Source of the DNA: Anisus vortex
Lineage: Eukaryota > Mollusca > Gastropoda > Planorbidae
Reading direction: 5' to 3'
Length of the DNA stretch: 64,000 nucleotides
Assembly (NCBI GenBank): GCA_949126835.1
Contig: OX421502.1
Span: 40,881,473-40,945,472 of the forward strand
Shown here: positions 1 through 11,700 of the stretch, one piece after another
How positions within the stretch are numbered: the first letter of the stretch is position 1
How the letters are laid out: each line of letters begins with the position of its first letter
Notes under the pieces: model-generated
The model's input: the letters and a program-made list of their open reading frames with translations, nothing else
What the model was told of the DNA's origin: nothing
Database searches by the model: none
Translations under genes and position numbers: made by a program

Positions 1-28
1 GCGGCCTCAAAAAGGTTCGCCATCACTG
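1..28 (-). mobile_element. possible hAT-type transposon terminus, cut by the window edge
   Basis: Read on the minus strand the first 28 bases start CAGTGATGGCGAACC and run off the window. A CAG-initial terminus followed by a GCGAACC-type motif resembles hAT terminal inverted repeats. It abuts retrotransposon-derived sequence at 29, as if inserted into it. The other end and the target duplication lie outside, so this is only a suggestion. Confidence 0.35.
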
Positions 29-429
29 CTCTATAGTGATATTGTCATTATACAGTTCCGAGCAGTAGGCTACTCAGTCCATCTTTTTAAGTTCCTCAGT
101 CAGGTTTCTACCATCCTTATCCTGTATGGTGGTGCTGCGCCCGTGCTTAGTGATGGTTAGTTCATTAGTTCTTTTACTAATTGGTATGCTTTTTTGCTAT
201 TGTTCTTTCTTAAGCAGTTTTCAATGTCGTCGCACTGTTCCTCAATCCAGTTTTTCTTTGCCTTTTTCATACTTTTCCTAATTGTCTGGTTTATAGTTCT
301 GTATTTATTGGCTTCTTTCTGGTCTTTTCTCTTTGTTTTCTTTAGTCGGCGTCGTTCGTCACACAGCTCCAGGATGTCTGATGTTATCCATGGTTTCTTA
401 GCCGGTCTTCCGCATCCTAAGGTATGCAA
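29..429 (-). pseudogene. non-LTR retrotransposon fragment, endonuclease-RT linker, inverted 5' piece
   Basis: The minus-strand frame encodes a lysine-rich stretch containing KKPWITSDILELCDERRR, then KNWIEEQCDDIE and KKAYQLVKELMN, followed by STTIQDKDGRNLTEELKK and, after a stop codon, YCSELYND. This is the linker between endonuclease and reverse transcriptase in LINE-like elements whose RT ends in a WYGHV motif. The frame is broken by a stop near 95 and there is no RT core. It lies head to head with a plus-strand piece of what looks like the same protein, starting near 430. Dead copy. Confidence 0.75.
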
Positions 430-1125
430 ATCAGTGCCGAAAAGACTAAATTAATGATTAGTAACACCAGCGGCATCACCACGCAGATCAAGATTGGTGG
501 GTAGAATTTGGAAACAGTAAGCAGCTTTAAATACCTAGGAGCTATTTTATCCAAAGAGGGCTCCAAACCAGAAGTAATGTCCAGGATTGCCAGACAACAA
601 CATCACTAAAGAGGCTAAAGACAATATGGAAAGACAAGAACTTAGCCCTCAACACCAAAATCAGGCTGATGCGCTCACTGGTCCTCTCCATTTTCTTATA
701 TGCTTGTGAGTCATGGACATTAACAGCTGAGCTGGAAAAGAAGATAAACGCCATGGAGATGAGATGCTTCAGGAACCTGCTCGGTATCTGCTATAAAGAT
801 CATATCTCCAATGAACAGATACGAAAAAGAATACATCAAGAAGTTGGAAAATATGAAGACCTGCTGGCCACAGTAAAGAAAAGGAAACTGGAATGGTATG
901 GTCATGTCAACAGAACCAACGGGCTTGCCAAAACCATTCTGCAGGGTACCACCAGAGGAGGCAGAAAGAGAGGAAGACAAAAGAAACGATGGGAGGACAA
1001 CATCAGGGAATGGACAGGAACAAAACTGTGACGCATTAAGGACGGCTGAGAGACGGGAGAAAAGGAGGAGGCTGGTGTACATGTCATCTGTTGCGCCCCA
1101 ACGGTACAACGGACTACGGGATTGG
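430..1125 (+). pseudogene. non-LTR retrotransposon fragment, C-terminal reverse transcriptase
   Basis: The plus strand encodes the end of a LINE-type reverse transcriptase: SFKYLGAILSKEGSKPEV (about 518-575), then after frame breaks the stretch 669-1031 with LSIFLYACESWTL, KLEWYGHVNRTNGLAKTIL and a basic RGGRKRGRQKKRWEDNI segment. The usual C-terminal tail continues in another frame to about 1125 (DALRTAERREK, SSVAPQRYNGLRD). At least two frameshifts and an early stop show it is dead. With the inverted 5' piece at 29-429 it has the structure expected of a twin-primed insertion. Confidence 0.8.
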
Positions 1126-1240
1126 AACGAATGTGTTGCCATCAGCAGCCAGTCTTTGTGCCAAGTTTCAGCTAGATATTGGATGACGGGTCGATTATGA
1201 AGATATTGCCAACCACAAGGAAACCCAAGTGGCCCGTTAT

Positions 1241-1271
1241 CGGGTCGCGACCCGGCATTTGCAAAATGCCG
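1241..1271. other. two adjoining perfect palindromes
   Basis: CGGGTCGCGACCCG at 1241-1254 is its own reverse complement (14 bp). It shares its last two bases with a second hairpin at 1253-1271, whose 8-bp arms CGGCATTT and AAATGCCG flank a 3-base loop. The GC content is high for this AT-rich region. Function unknown; it may be a remnant of a mobile-element end. Confidence 0.6.
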
Positions 1272-1730
1272 ATTTACCAAATTTAAAAGGGTCCAATCTA
1301 ACTTCTTTAAGCTCACATTATAATGGTAGCCTGCATATGCTGCACACTCTTTATAAGGGTAGGCTACACATGCTGTAGACTAGTCTATATTAATATATAG
1401 ACTATACACAATAAGATGTTGATGCCACAGTGTGATATGATGTGGTTTGCAGTGACAGTGAATTGATTTATTGCAGCAAGTGTGTGTAGGGGAGGTGTGT
1501 GTGTGTTATTGTTGTTGCAACAATGTTGTGAATATCAGTGAATGGCCCCCCGAACTTGTATAAATGGCTGCTACTTTTTAAATTTACCGCGGAGATGACT
1601 AGTTTTTGAGAGTCGCTGCGAATTGTTGCATAATTAGCATGTGCTGAATAACGTTTCATTTTCATAAGCTACCTATTTGGTTTTCTTTAGCCTAATATTT
1701 ATTATGGACATCTTTTTGCAGCCATAGCTA
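1272..1730. other. intergenic, nothing recognised
   Basis: AT-rich sequence with short GT-rich runs (about 1480-1510). No conserved coding segment and no tandem array seen. Confidence 0.5.
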
Positions 1731-2681
1731 GGCCTACACACACAGAGGCAGAAATTGCAAAGCCTATTGGACAGATTTGCCAAGGCCGCTATAATAGCGA
1801 CTTCGGCCTAACTATCCGCATTAAAAATACTAATGTGATGGCCCAGGAAGCTGAAACACCTAACATTACCATCAACGACTGCCACCTTGAGGCTATGGCC
1901 TGTGGAGCACCACACATGCCTTGGCTCCCGGCTCCACCATCACTAGCAACCTATCTCTAGATTCAGAGCTCGACACAAGGATTGGCAAGGCCTCCACAAA
2001 ACTGGCCAGACTATCACATCAAGTGTGGAATAAAAAGCTGACCATAAAAACCAAGGTTGTCGTAAAGCCTACCGTGCATGTGAGTTAAGCACTCTCCTAT
2101 TTGCCGGCGAAGCCTGGACCCTATATTCCAAACAAGAGATTCGATGAGATTGAGCGCTTTTCACAAGTGTTGTCTCCGATGCATACTCGGAATTTCCTGG
2201 CAAGACCATGTCACGCTAACAACGAGGTGCTGCTTCAGCAGGCCAAAATCCCAGCATGCTAACTCTTCTCCGCCAACGTAGGCTAAGATGACTAGGACAT
2301 GTGTGTAGGATGGGGAGGGCAGAATCCTCTAAGACATCCTATAATCAGAACTAGCCACAGGAAAGAGGACTACAGGCCAGCCCCACCTCCCATTCAAAGA
2401 AGTCTGCAATAGACCTTAAAGCCTTATAGCCTTAAGCACCAATAGCTGGGAGGAACTTGCCAGAGATAGGTCCAGCGTAGTTGACCTCCTGGCTGGAAGC
2501 AGGAGAAAGAAATCTCGCTGGCGAGAAGCGCACCAGAAGGAAGGGAAGGGAAGACCAGCCAATGACTAATTCTGTCTTCTTGTGCCAGAAGTGCAACAGA
2601 GACTGTCACTCGCGTGTGGGTTTGTATAGCCACAGCAGAAGCTGCAAGCCCAGGAGCACACACTCCCCAAGGGCACATTAA
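1731..2681 (+). pseudogene. second degenerate non-LTR reverse transcriptase with C-terminal C2H2 finger
   Basis: Broken plus-strand frames give RT C-terminal motifs: STLLFAGEAWTLYSKQEI (about 2088-2140), CLRCILGISWQDHV (about 2170-2210), then RRLRxLGHVCRM near 2280-2310. The open stretch 2481-2681 ends in FLCQKCNRDCHSRVGLYSHS and RSC, a Cys2-His-Cys/His finger seen at the C terminus of some LINE-encoded RTs. Several stops and frameshifts interrupt it. Same broad class as the 430-1125 fragment but a different copy or family, because the tail differs. Confidence 0.75.
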
Positions 2682-3220
2682 ATTCAGTCGCGAGACTAAT
2701 GGAAGCCAACATAAGATATTTAAAATTATTAGAGTTAAAGTTTCCTTTTTACATTTTTTATTATTTTTACAAATGACTAGGTTTGGTGCAATAGTTGACT
2801 TTGTTCAAAAGATCCAACAGTAACCACATATTTTGGTGGAGCAGCAAAGAGCCTATATTATGTATATCTTTACTTGGACGTATTTCGTTTATTTTATTCC
2901 TTATTACCCTATTGTCGTTTCCTCGCGTACTTAAGAAGTAGATATTTAGTTCTTGCCATGGTCGTTGCTTTGACTTGAGTCATTTATGAAGTTCATTTTA
3001 GGACTTGTCTTTTTTGTTGTTGTTAAGAATTGTCCTTTTGAAGACAAGTTTTTTCTCATTTAGTTATAGATCTAGTGAAGTCCTTTTAAACATCTTGAAT
3101 CTTGACACACATCGTGTAAGTCTTGTACTGTGTTAAGGTTTATTTTATTATTTCCCTTTTTTATTTTTGTTTTGTGTTTGAATTTCCTTCTTCAGAATTT
3201 TGTTGACTTTCTATTTGCTG
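2682..3220. other. intergenic, nothing recognised
   Basis: T-rich sequence without conserved coding content or repeats. Confidence 0.5.
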
Positions 3221-3632
3221 GCCCTTTGGTTATAGTTCTCCTGTCGACACTGTATAGATGGTCCTTTGGTTATAGTTCTCCCCTCGACACTGTATAGATG
3301 GTCCTTTGGTTATAGTTCTCCTGTCGACACTGTATAGATGGTCCTTTGGTTATAGTTCTCCTGTCGACACTGTATAGATGGTCCTTTGGTTATAGTTCTC
3401 CTGTCGACACTGTATAGATGGTCCTTTGGTTATAGTTCTCCTGTCGACACTGTATAGATGGTCCTTTGGTTATAGTTCTCCTGTCGACACTGTATAGATG
3501 GTCCTTTGGTTATAGTTCTCCTGTCGACACTGTATAGATGGTCCTTTGGTTATACCGGTAGTTCTCCTGTCGACACTGTATTGATGGTCCTTTGGTTATA
3601 CCGGTAGTTCTCCTGTCGACACTGTATTGATG
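3221..3632. repeat. minisatellite, 40-bp unit, 10 copies
   Basis: Eight 40-bp units beginning GTCCTTTGGTTATAGTTCTC, then two 46-bp units that carry a 6-bp insertion (CCGGTA). Units are nearly identical. A homopolymer run of G lies just downstream, near 3668-3683. Confidence 0.95.
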
Positions 3633-4443
3633 CGGACATTTAAATATTAACGTATCAATTTTTTCAGGTGGGGGGGGGGGGGGGTACCTCTGCTAGGAAT
3701 TCCTTAAGGTGACCGATATTTTCTGAATTGATATCTAGCAACCCATGTTGGACCATAGTAGGTTACTACTTTTAACAAGTAAATTTTTGGGGTTTTCTCC
3801 CATGGATGCTTCTAACGAGGTGTGCATCTCTAGAACTGCACTTTGCTGGTATGACAGACAAGACTGACGTAGACCTGGCCCATTCCCAGTCTTTAAAACC
3901 TGTAGCATACGACATTATAGTTAGTCAGTTAGGAATAATTCTTGGGAACTTATTACAGGAAATTATAAATTAACTTCAATCTTTTATTGTGGATAAATGA
4001 CTACCAGATCCCATCTTTATACACAAACTATTGAATCTTGAATTAGTTCTATTGAAAAATTAGCAACCAACAAATGAGACAAAAAAAAATGAGTAAAATA
4101 GTTTGCCACAAATAGAAGTTTTACAATATCTTTGGTTGGTGCCCACAATTTTATTTTTCTCACCAACTTTAAAAATGGGCAAATATTATTTAAAAAATTG
4201 TTACGTTTTGAGTGCAATTCAAAGTTTTTTTCTCTAAGTTATTATACTCTTAAGTTCTACTAAATTTATACTTATACTCTAACTTAAGTTTTACTTTTTA
4301 CTCTAAGTTATAAGTTGTTATATTCCAAGGTTTACCAAAGATCAATAACAAAGAGGTACTATCTTGGAAAATGATTTTATTTTAGTTTTAGTATCATGAT
4401 ATAATAGCTGGCGGAACAAGGAATCAAAGTTGTCAATAAAATA
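3633..4443. other. intergenic, nothing recognised
   Basis: AT-rich sequence with no supported gene. A plain 14-15 base G run sits near 3670. Confidence 0.5.
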
Positions 4444-4869
4444 CATATTGAGGACATTAGATGAAGACTTAGTAGTACTGCAAGAACTATCATATTGAGG
4501 ACATTAGATGAAGACTTAGTAGTACTGCAAGAACTATCATATTGAGGACATTAGATGAAGACTTAGTAGTACTGCAAGAACTATCATATTGAGGACATTA
4601 GATGAAGACTTAGTAGTACTGGAAGAACTATCATATTGAGGACATTAGATGAAGACTTAGTAGTACTGCAAGAACTATCATATTGAGGACATTAGATGAA
4701 GACTTAGTAGTACTGCAAGAACTATCATATTGAGGACATTAGATGAAGACTTAGTAGTACTGCAAGAACTATCATATTGAGGACATTAGATGAAGACTTA
4801 GTAGTACTGCAAGAACTATCATATTGAGGACATTAGATGAAGACTTAGTAGTACTGCAAGAACTATCAA
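4444..4869. repeat. minisatellite, 47-bp unit, 9 copies
   Basis: The 47-bp unit starts ATATTGAGGACATTAGATGA and is almost invariant (one C-to-G change near 4622). Confidence 0.95.
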
Positions 4870-4998
4870 CTGTCATAGTATAATGTACTAGAGGTGACCA
4901 TGTATGATGTCAATGAGGTTTTGGTTGTTCATTTCCTAGCCACACCCAAGTTATAATACATTCAATACACAAATCAAATTTATTTGAGTGTCATGAAA

Positions 4999-5352
4999 CA
5001 CATAGTCTATACATACAGTCAAGTACACATAGTCTATACATACAGTAAAGTACACATAGTCTATACATATAGTAAAGTACACATAGTCTATACATACAGT
5101 CAAGTACACATAGTCTATACATACAGTCAAGTACACATAGTCTATACATACAGTCAAGTACACATAGTCTATACATACAGTAAAGTACACATAGTCTATA
5201 CATACAGTCAAGTACACATAGTCTATACATACAGTCAAGTACACATAGTCTATACATACAGTCAAGTACACATAGTCTATACATACAGTCAAGTACACAT
5301 AGTCTATACATACAGTCAAGTACACATAGTCTATACATATAGTAAAGTACAC
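4999..5352. repeat. minisatellite, 27-bp unit, 13 copies
   Basis: The unit CACATAGTCTATACATACAG plus 7 bases is repeated 13 times. Being 27 bp and stop-free it is open in frames on both strands (for example HIVYTYSQV repeats). I read that as a by-product of unit length, not a gene. Confidence 0.95.
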
Positions 5353-5782
5353 AAAATTGAAAGTAGAATTAAAACATAATTTTTCTTTATATTTTTCAAA
5401 ATTTTAATGAAAAAAAATATTTATATGAATGAAAATTAAAACATAAAGTTAATTCTTTCTATTCTGCTCAATTATATTTCTTCCAATTTTAACTATAAAA
5501 AAAAAGTTCACAATGCTTCTTAAAAAAATGGACCTGGACCCCCCCCTTTCATCCCCCAACTAAATAAAAAGCAAGTAACAAAAACATATGATTAAATCAG
5601 TTGTGAGATACTTTTTCAAGTTACATTTTGGGAAATTATAGCAATGAAATTTGCAGTAGTTATTCTGGTTACAATCATACAAATTTTATACTCGGTTAAT
5701 TTAAGGAAAATTCTTTTACAGTGGCCTCAGTTGTTCAATAAATGTTTGTTGGTGAACATTTTAAAAACCATCAACAAGACCC
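5353..5782. other. 3' flank of IK
   Basis: AT-rich sequence downstream of the IK stop codon on the minus strand. I found no canonical AATAAA on the minus strand here, so the 3' UTR end is not placed. Confidence 0.4.
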
Positions 5783-8700
5783 TCAGTATTTTGGATGTTT
5801 TGGTTCACTGCCACCTCCCATGCCCCCTCCTGGCTTTCTTTTATCAATAATGCGCTGGATTTGCTGGAGTTCCCGATCTAGCTTTTGCTTTTCATCTTTG
5901 GGGCCAGTTCTTCGAGTTCGTCGTCCATCAGACATTTTCACACCATACTGGAAGGCTGCCCTGTAATACAAACACATTGATTCATACAATGCAAAAAATC
6001 CAAAGTTTTATCAAAAGATGTCCAGACTTAACTATAAATACAGACACACACTTCTGTTTTTTTTACTAAATACAACCTATAACAGCCATTACTTTACCCC
6101 CAACTAATGTCAGGTAGCCATCAGAGCTGGGTAGACCCAGGGACACCTCCAGACCCGGGAAAAAATCCTAGCATGCACCAGGATTTGAACCCAGTACCTT
6201 TGGTACGCTAGTGAAACTCACTACCGCTCTACCACAATGCCCCATTACCGACAGTGACATTATCAAAATTAAATAATTTCCTCAACTTAGTATACACAAA
6301 AAACAGACTGGGCTTACATCAAACAAATCAAGATAAAAACCAATGAGACAAAAATAGGAAAAAATAAACAAGTCTTCTGCAAGAGTGGCCCATAATAAAA
6401 AAATTCCAGACTTTTTCTAAAGCTAAATAAAAAAAAAGTACACCTAAAAATGACAAGAAAGCAGTCTTACTTGGGAAGTGCTTCTCTATTAGACATATAG
6501 TCAGAATATTCTTCAGCTGTATCAAAGTCCCATCTTCCAACTGGACCTTTCTTATTGCCCTGGTCCATCTTTGTGAAGTCTACTTCTTCATCTGAATCAT
6601 CAATGGCATCTGCAGACTCCATCATGCTGGTTGCATGGAGATTGAAAAAAAAACAACAACTAAATGCTGGTTGCATAAACAAACAACTAATGGAGCAAAA
6701 ACACCCATGGCTCATAATGAGGTCAGAGGCAAAATTTGAAAAAAATAATTGGTATACATGGATAGAGTAATTACATTCTAAAACTCACATTTCTGAAAGT
6801 GATGTATTGGAGTAAATCTGAAGAGAGAACTTACCCAGGGTAGCATTCTGCATAACTGTCTATGTCAGTTTTAGCCTTCAATTTCAGTAATCTATTTTTG
6901 TCTGCCTCTACTCGGAGTCTGAAATCAAAACTTCAACTATTAACCTTCACTACTCGAAAGAACATTGCTATATTTAGTGTATACATATGTGTACACTGCT
7001 ATATTTAGTATATATATATATATATGAGTACATTGCTGAGTGTCCAAAGTCCAATGTGTTAAAATGTGTATCCTGTGAGTGAAGGTTCACAGGTCACTGT
7101 ATTTTGTTTTCCTGGACCTGTGTTACTTTGTCCCAATAAACGTTAGTTATTGTTCAACACCTGAACCAAGCGGTTGTGTCTCTGCTTTTAAAGAAAATTG
7201 ACACTACAATTGCTAGTGCGTGTACATTAGTTTTTTTTCTTATTGGTCAATGTATTTATGTACTTTTCCTTACAACCTATTTGGCTGAAACAAAGCTCTA
7301 TTTACTTACAACCTATTTGACTGAAACAAAGCTCTATTTACTTACAACCTATTTGACTGAAACAAAGCTCTATTTACTTACAACCTATTTGACTGAAACA
7401 AAGCTCTATTTACTTACAACCTATTTGACTGAAACAAAGCTCTATTTACTTACAACCTATTTGACTGAAACAAAGCTCTATTTACTTACAACCTATTTGA
7501 CTGAAACAAAGCTCTATTTACTTACAACCTATTTGACTGAAACAAAGCTCTATTTACTTACAACCTATTTGACTGAAACAAAGCTCTATTTACTTACAAC
7601 CTATTTGACTGAAACAAGCTCTATTTACTTACAACCTATTTGACTGAAACAAGCTCTATTTACTTACTTTTCTTTCTCTTCTTCAAGTTCAGCGTAACCC
7701 TGACAACAAAAAAAATACACTTTTAGAAGTTATCAATATTTATAAATAGCAAATACCTTAAACTGATAAAATTGTACAATATGACATCAAAGCAAAGGTT
7801 TACCTTGAATTTATCATTGATTGACTTCACCAGTTCACTGGCTGTTTGTTTAGTCTTTTCTTTCACCTCATCCTAAAAAAAAAACACATTGTTCTTTTAG
7901 ATAAAAGCAAACTTGTGGCTTTTTTTTAATAAAAATATTTTGTACACATTTTATTCTACACAAATTAATACTGTAAAGCTGCAACAAATAACCAGGGGTT
8001 AGTGCTTAGCAAATAAAATCAATAAAAAATTAAAGCAGCATTCACGAGTATCAGTGGCCATAGGAAGCATGGGATAGTGTGGCTATCATCATCAAACCCT
8101 TGACCATTATGATTATGGTCGCTAGGGGGAGCGAATGGACACCTCAGCAGTCTTCTTTCTCCATTTTTGTCTATCTTGAGCAGCTGTCAAGAGTTCAGTC
8201 AGCATCATGCCCAGCTGCAAATATCTCTCACAAGCTAATCTCAGGTATCCACCTGACTGAGAAACAGCTTCCTAGACATGGCGAAATCTGTGGAGTTAAC
8301 CAGGATTCCGGCTCAAGACCATGTCTTATTACCCAAATATGCACTGAACACTAAACAATTGGGAAATTGTATGAAATAATTGTCTAGGTAATTACCTTAC
8401 ATTCAAGGTACAAGTCAATGAAATCCCATGTATATATATTAATTGAACAAACTATACATGTGTTAAAAGCATCAATAGTACATGTATTTTATTTGTATAG
8501 ATAATTGAATCAATAGTACATGTATTTAATTTGTATAGATAATTGAATCAATTCATGTATTTAATTTGTATAGATAATTGAATCAATAGTACATGTATTT
8601 TATTTGTATAGATAATTGAATCAATTCATGTATTTAATTTGTATAGATAATTGAATCAATAGTACATGTATTTTATTTGTATAGATAATTGAATCAATTC

Positions 8701-11700
8701 ATGTATTTAATTTGTATAGATAATTGAATCAATTCATGTATTTTATTTGTATATTTAATTGAATCAATTCATGTATTTAATTTGTATAGATAATTGAATC
8801 AATTCATGTATTTTATTTGTATAGATAATTGAATCAATTCATGTATTTTATTTGTATAGATAATTGAATCAATTCATGTATTTAATTTGTATAGATAATT
8901 GAATCAATTCATGTATTTTATTTGTATAGATAATTGAATCAATTCATGTATTTAATTTGTATAGATAATTGAATCAATTCATGTATTTTATTTGTATAGA
9001 TAATTGAATCAATTCATGTATTTTATTTGTATATTTAATTGAATCAATTCATGTATTTAATTTGTATAGATAATTGAATCAATTCATGTATTTTATTTGT
9101 ATATTTAATTGAATCAATTCATGTATTTAATTTGTATAGATAATTTAATCAATTCATGTATTTTATTTGTATAGATAATTGAATCAATAGTACATGTATT
9201 TTATTTGTATAGATAATTGAATCAATTCATGTATTTTATTTGTATAGATAATTGAATCAATTCATGTATTTTATTTGTATAGATAATTGAATCAATAGTA
9301 CATGTATTTTATTTGTATAGATAATTGAATCAATAGTACATGTATTTAATTTGTATAGATAATTGAATCAATAGTACATGTATTTTATTTGTATAGATAA
9401 TTGAATCAATAGTACATGTATTTTATTTGTATAGATAATTGAATCAATAGTACATGTATTTAATTTGTATAGATAATTGAATCAATAGTACATGTATTTT
9501 ATTTGTATAGATAATTTAATCAATACATGTATTTTATTTGTATAGATAATTGAATCAATACATGTATTTTATTTGTATAGATAATTGAATCAATACATGT
9601 ATTTTATTTGTATAGATAATTGAATCAATAGTACATGTATTTTATTTGTATAGATAATTGAATCAATTCATGTATTTTATTTGTATAGATAATTGAATCA
9701 ATACATGTATTTTATTTGTATAGATAATTGAATCAATACATGTATTTTATTTGTATAGATAATTGAATCAATACATGTATTTTATTTGTATAGATAATTG
9801 AATCAATTCATGTATTTTATTTGTATAGATAATTGAATCAATAGTACATGTATTTTATTTGTATAGATAATTGAATCAATACATGTATTTTATTTGTATA
9901 GATAATTGAATCAATTCATGTATTTTATTTGTATAGATAATTGAATCAATTCATGTATTTTATTTGTATAGATAATTGAATCAATTCATGTATTTTATTT
10001 GTATAGATAATTGAATCAATTCATGTATTTTATTTGTATAGATAATTGAATCAATTCATGTATTTTATTTGTATAGATAATTGAATCAATTCATGTATTT
10101 AATTTGTATAGATAATTGAATCAATACATGTATTTTATTTGTATAGATAATTGAATCAATTCATGTATTTTATTTGTATAGATAATTGAATCAATTCTAT
10201 GTATTTTATTTGTATAGATAATTGAATCAATTCATGTATTTTATTTGTATAGATAATTGAATCAATTCATGTATTTAATTTGTATAGATAATTGAATCAA
10301 TTCATGTATTTAATTTGTATAGATAATTGAATCAATTCTATGTATTTTATTTGTATAGATAATTGAATCAATTCATGTATTTAATTTGTATAGATAATTG
10401 AATCAATTCATGTATTTAATTTGTATAGATAATTGAATCAATTCATGTATTTAATTTGTATAGATAATTGAATCAATAGTACATGTATTTTATTTGTATA
10501 GATAATTGAATCAATTCATGTATTTTATTTGTATAGATAATTGAATCAATTCATGTATTTTATTTGTATAGATAATTGAATCAATTCATGTATTTTATTT
10601 GTATAGATAATTGAATCAATTCATGTATTTTATTTGTATAGATAATTGAATCAATTCATGTATTTTATTTGTATAGATAATTGAATCAATTCATGTATTT
10701 AATTTGTATAGATAATTGAATCAATTCATGTATTTTATTTGTATAGATAATTGAATCAATTCATGTATTTTATTTGTATAGATAATTGAATCAATTCATG
10801 TATTTTATTTGTATACATAATTGAATCAATTCATGTATTTAATTTGTATAGATAATTGAATCAATTCTATGTATTTAATTTGTATAGATAATTGAATCAA
10901 TTCATGTATTTTATTTGTATAGATAATTGAATCAATTCATGTATTTAATTTGTATAGATAATTGAATCAATTCATGTATTTAATTTGTATAGATAATTGA
11001 ATCAATTCTATGTATTTTATTTGTATAGATAATTGAATCAATTCATGTATTTTATTTGTATAGATAATTGAATCAATTCATGTATTTAATTTGTATAGAT
11101 AATTGAATCAATTCATGTATTTAATTTGTATAGATAATTGAATCAATAGTACATGTATTTTATTTGTATAGATAATTGAATCAATTCATGTATTTTATTT
11201 GTATAGATAATTGAATCAATTCATGTATTTTATTTGTATAGATAATTGAATCAATTCATGTATTTTATTTGTATAGATAATTGAATCAATTCATGTATTT
11301 AATTTGTATAGATAATTGAATCAATTCATGTATTTTATTTGTATAGATAATTGAATCAATTCATGTATTTTATTTGTATAGATAATTGAATCAATTCATG
11401 TATTTAATTTGTATAGATAATTGAATCAATTCATGTATTTTATTTGTATAGATAATTGAATCAATTCATGTATTTTATTTGTATAGATAATTGAATCAAT
11501 TCATGTATTTTATTTGTATACATAATTGAATCAATACATGTATTTTATTTGTATAGATAATTGAATCAATTCATGTATTTTATTTGTATAGATAATTGAA
11601 TCAATTCATGTATTTTATTTGTATAGATAATTGAATCAATTCATGTATTTTATTTGTATACATAATTGAATCAATACATGTATTTTATTTGTATAGATAA

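Noticed and set aside
8079..8354. 91-codon plus-strand frame as a gene
   Set aside because: Antisense inside an IK intron, not recognisable, no splice or promoter support.
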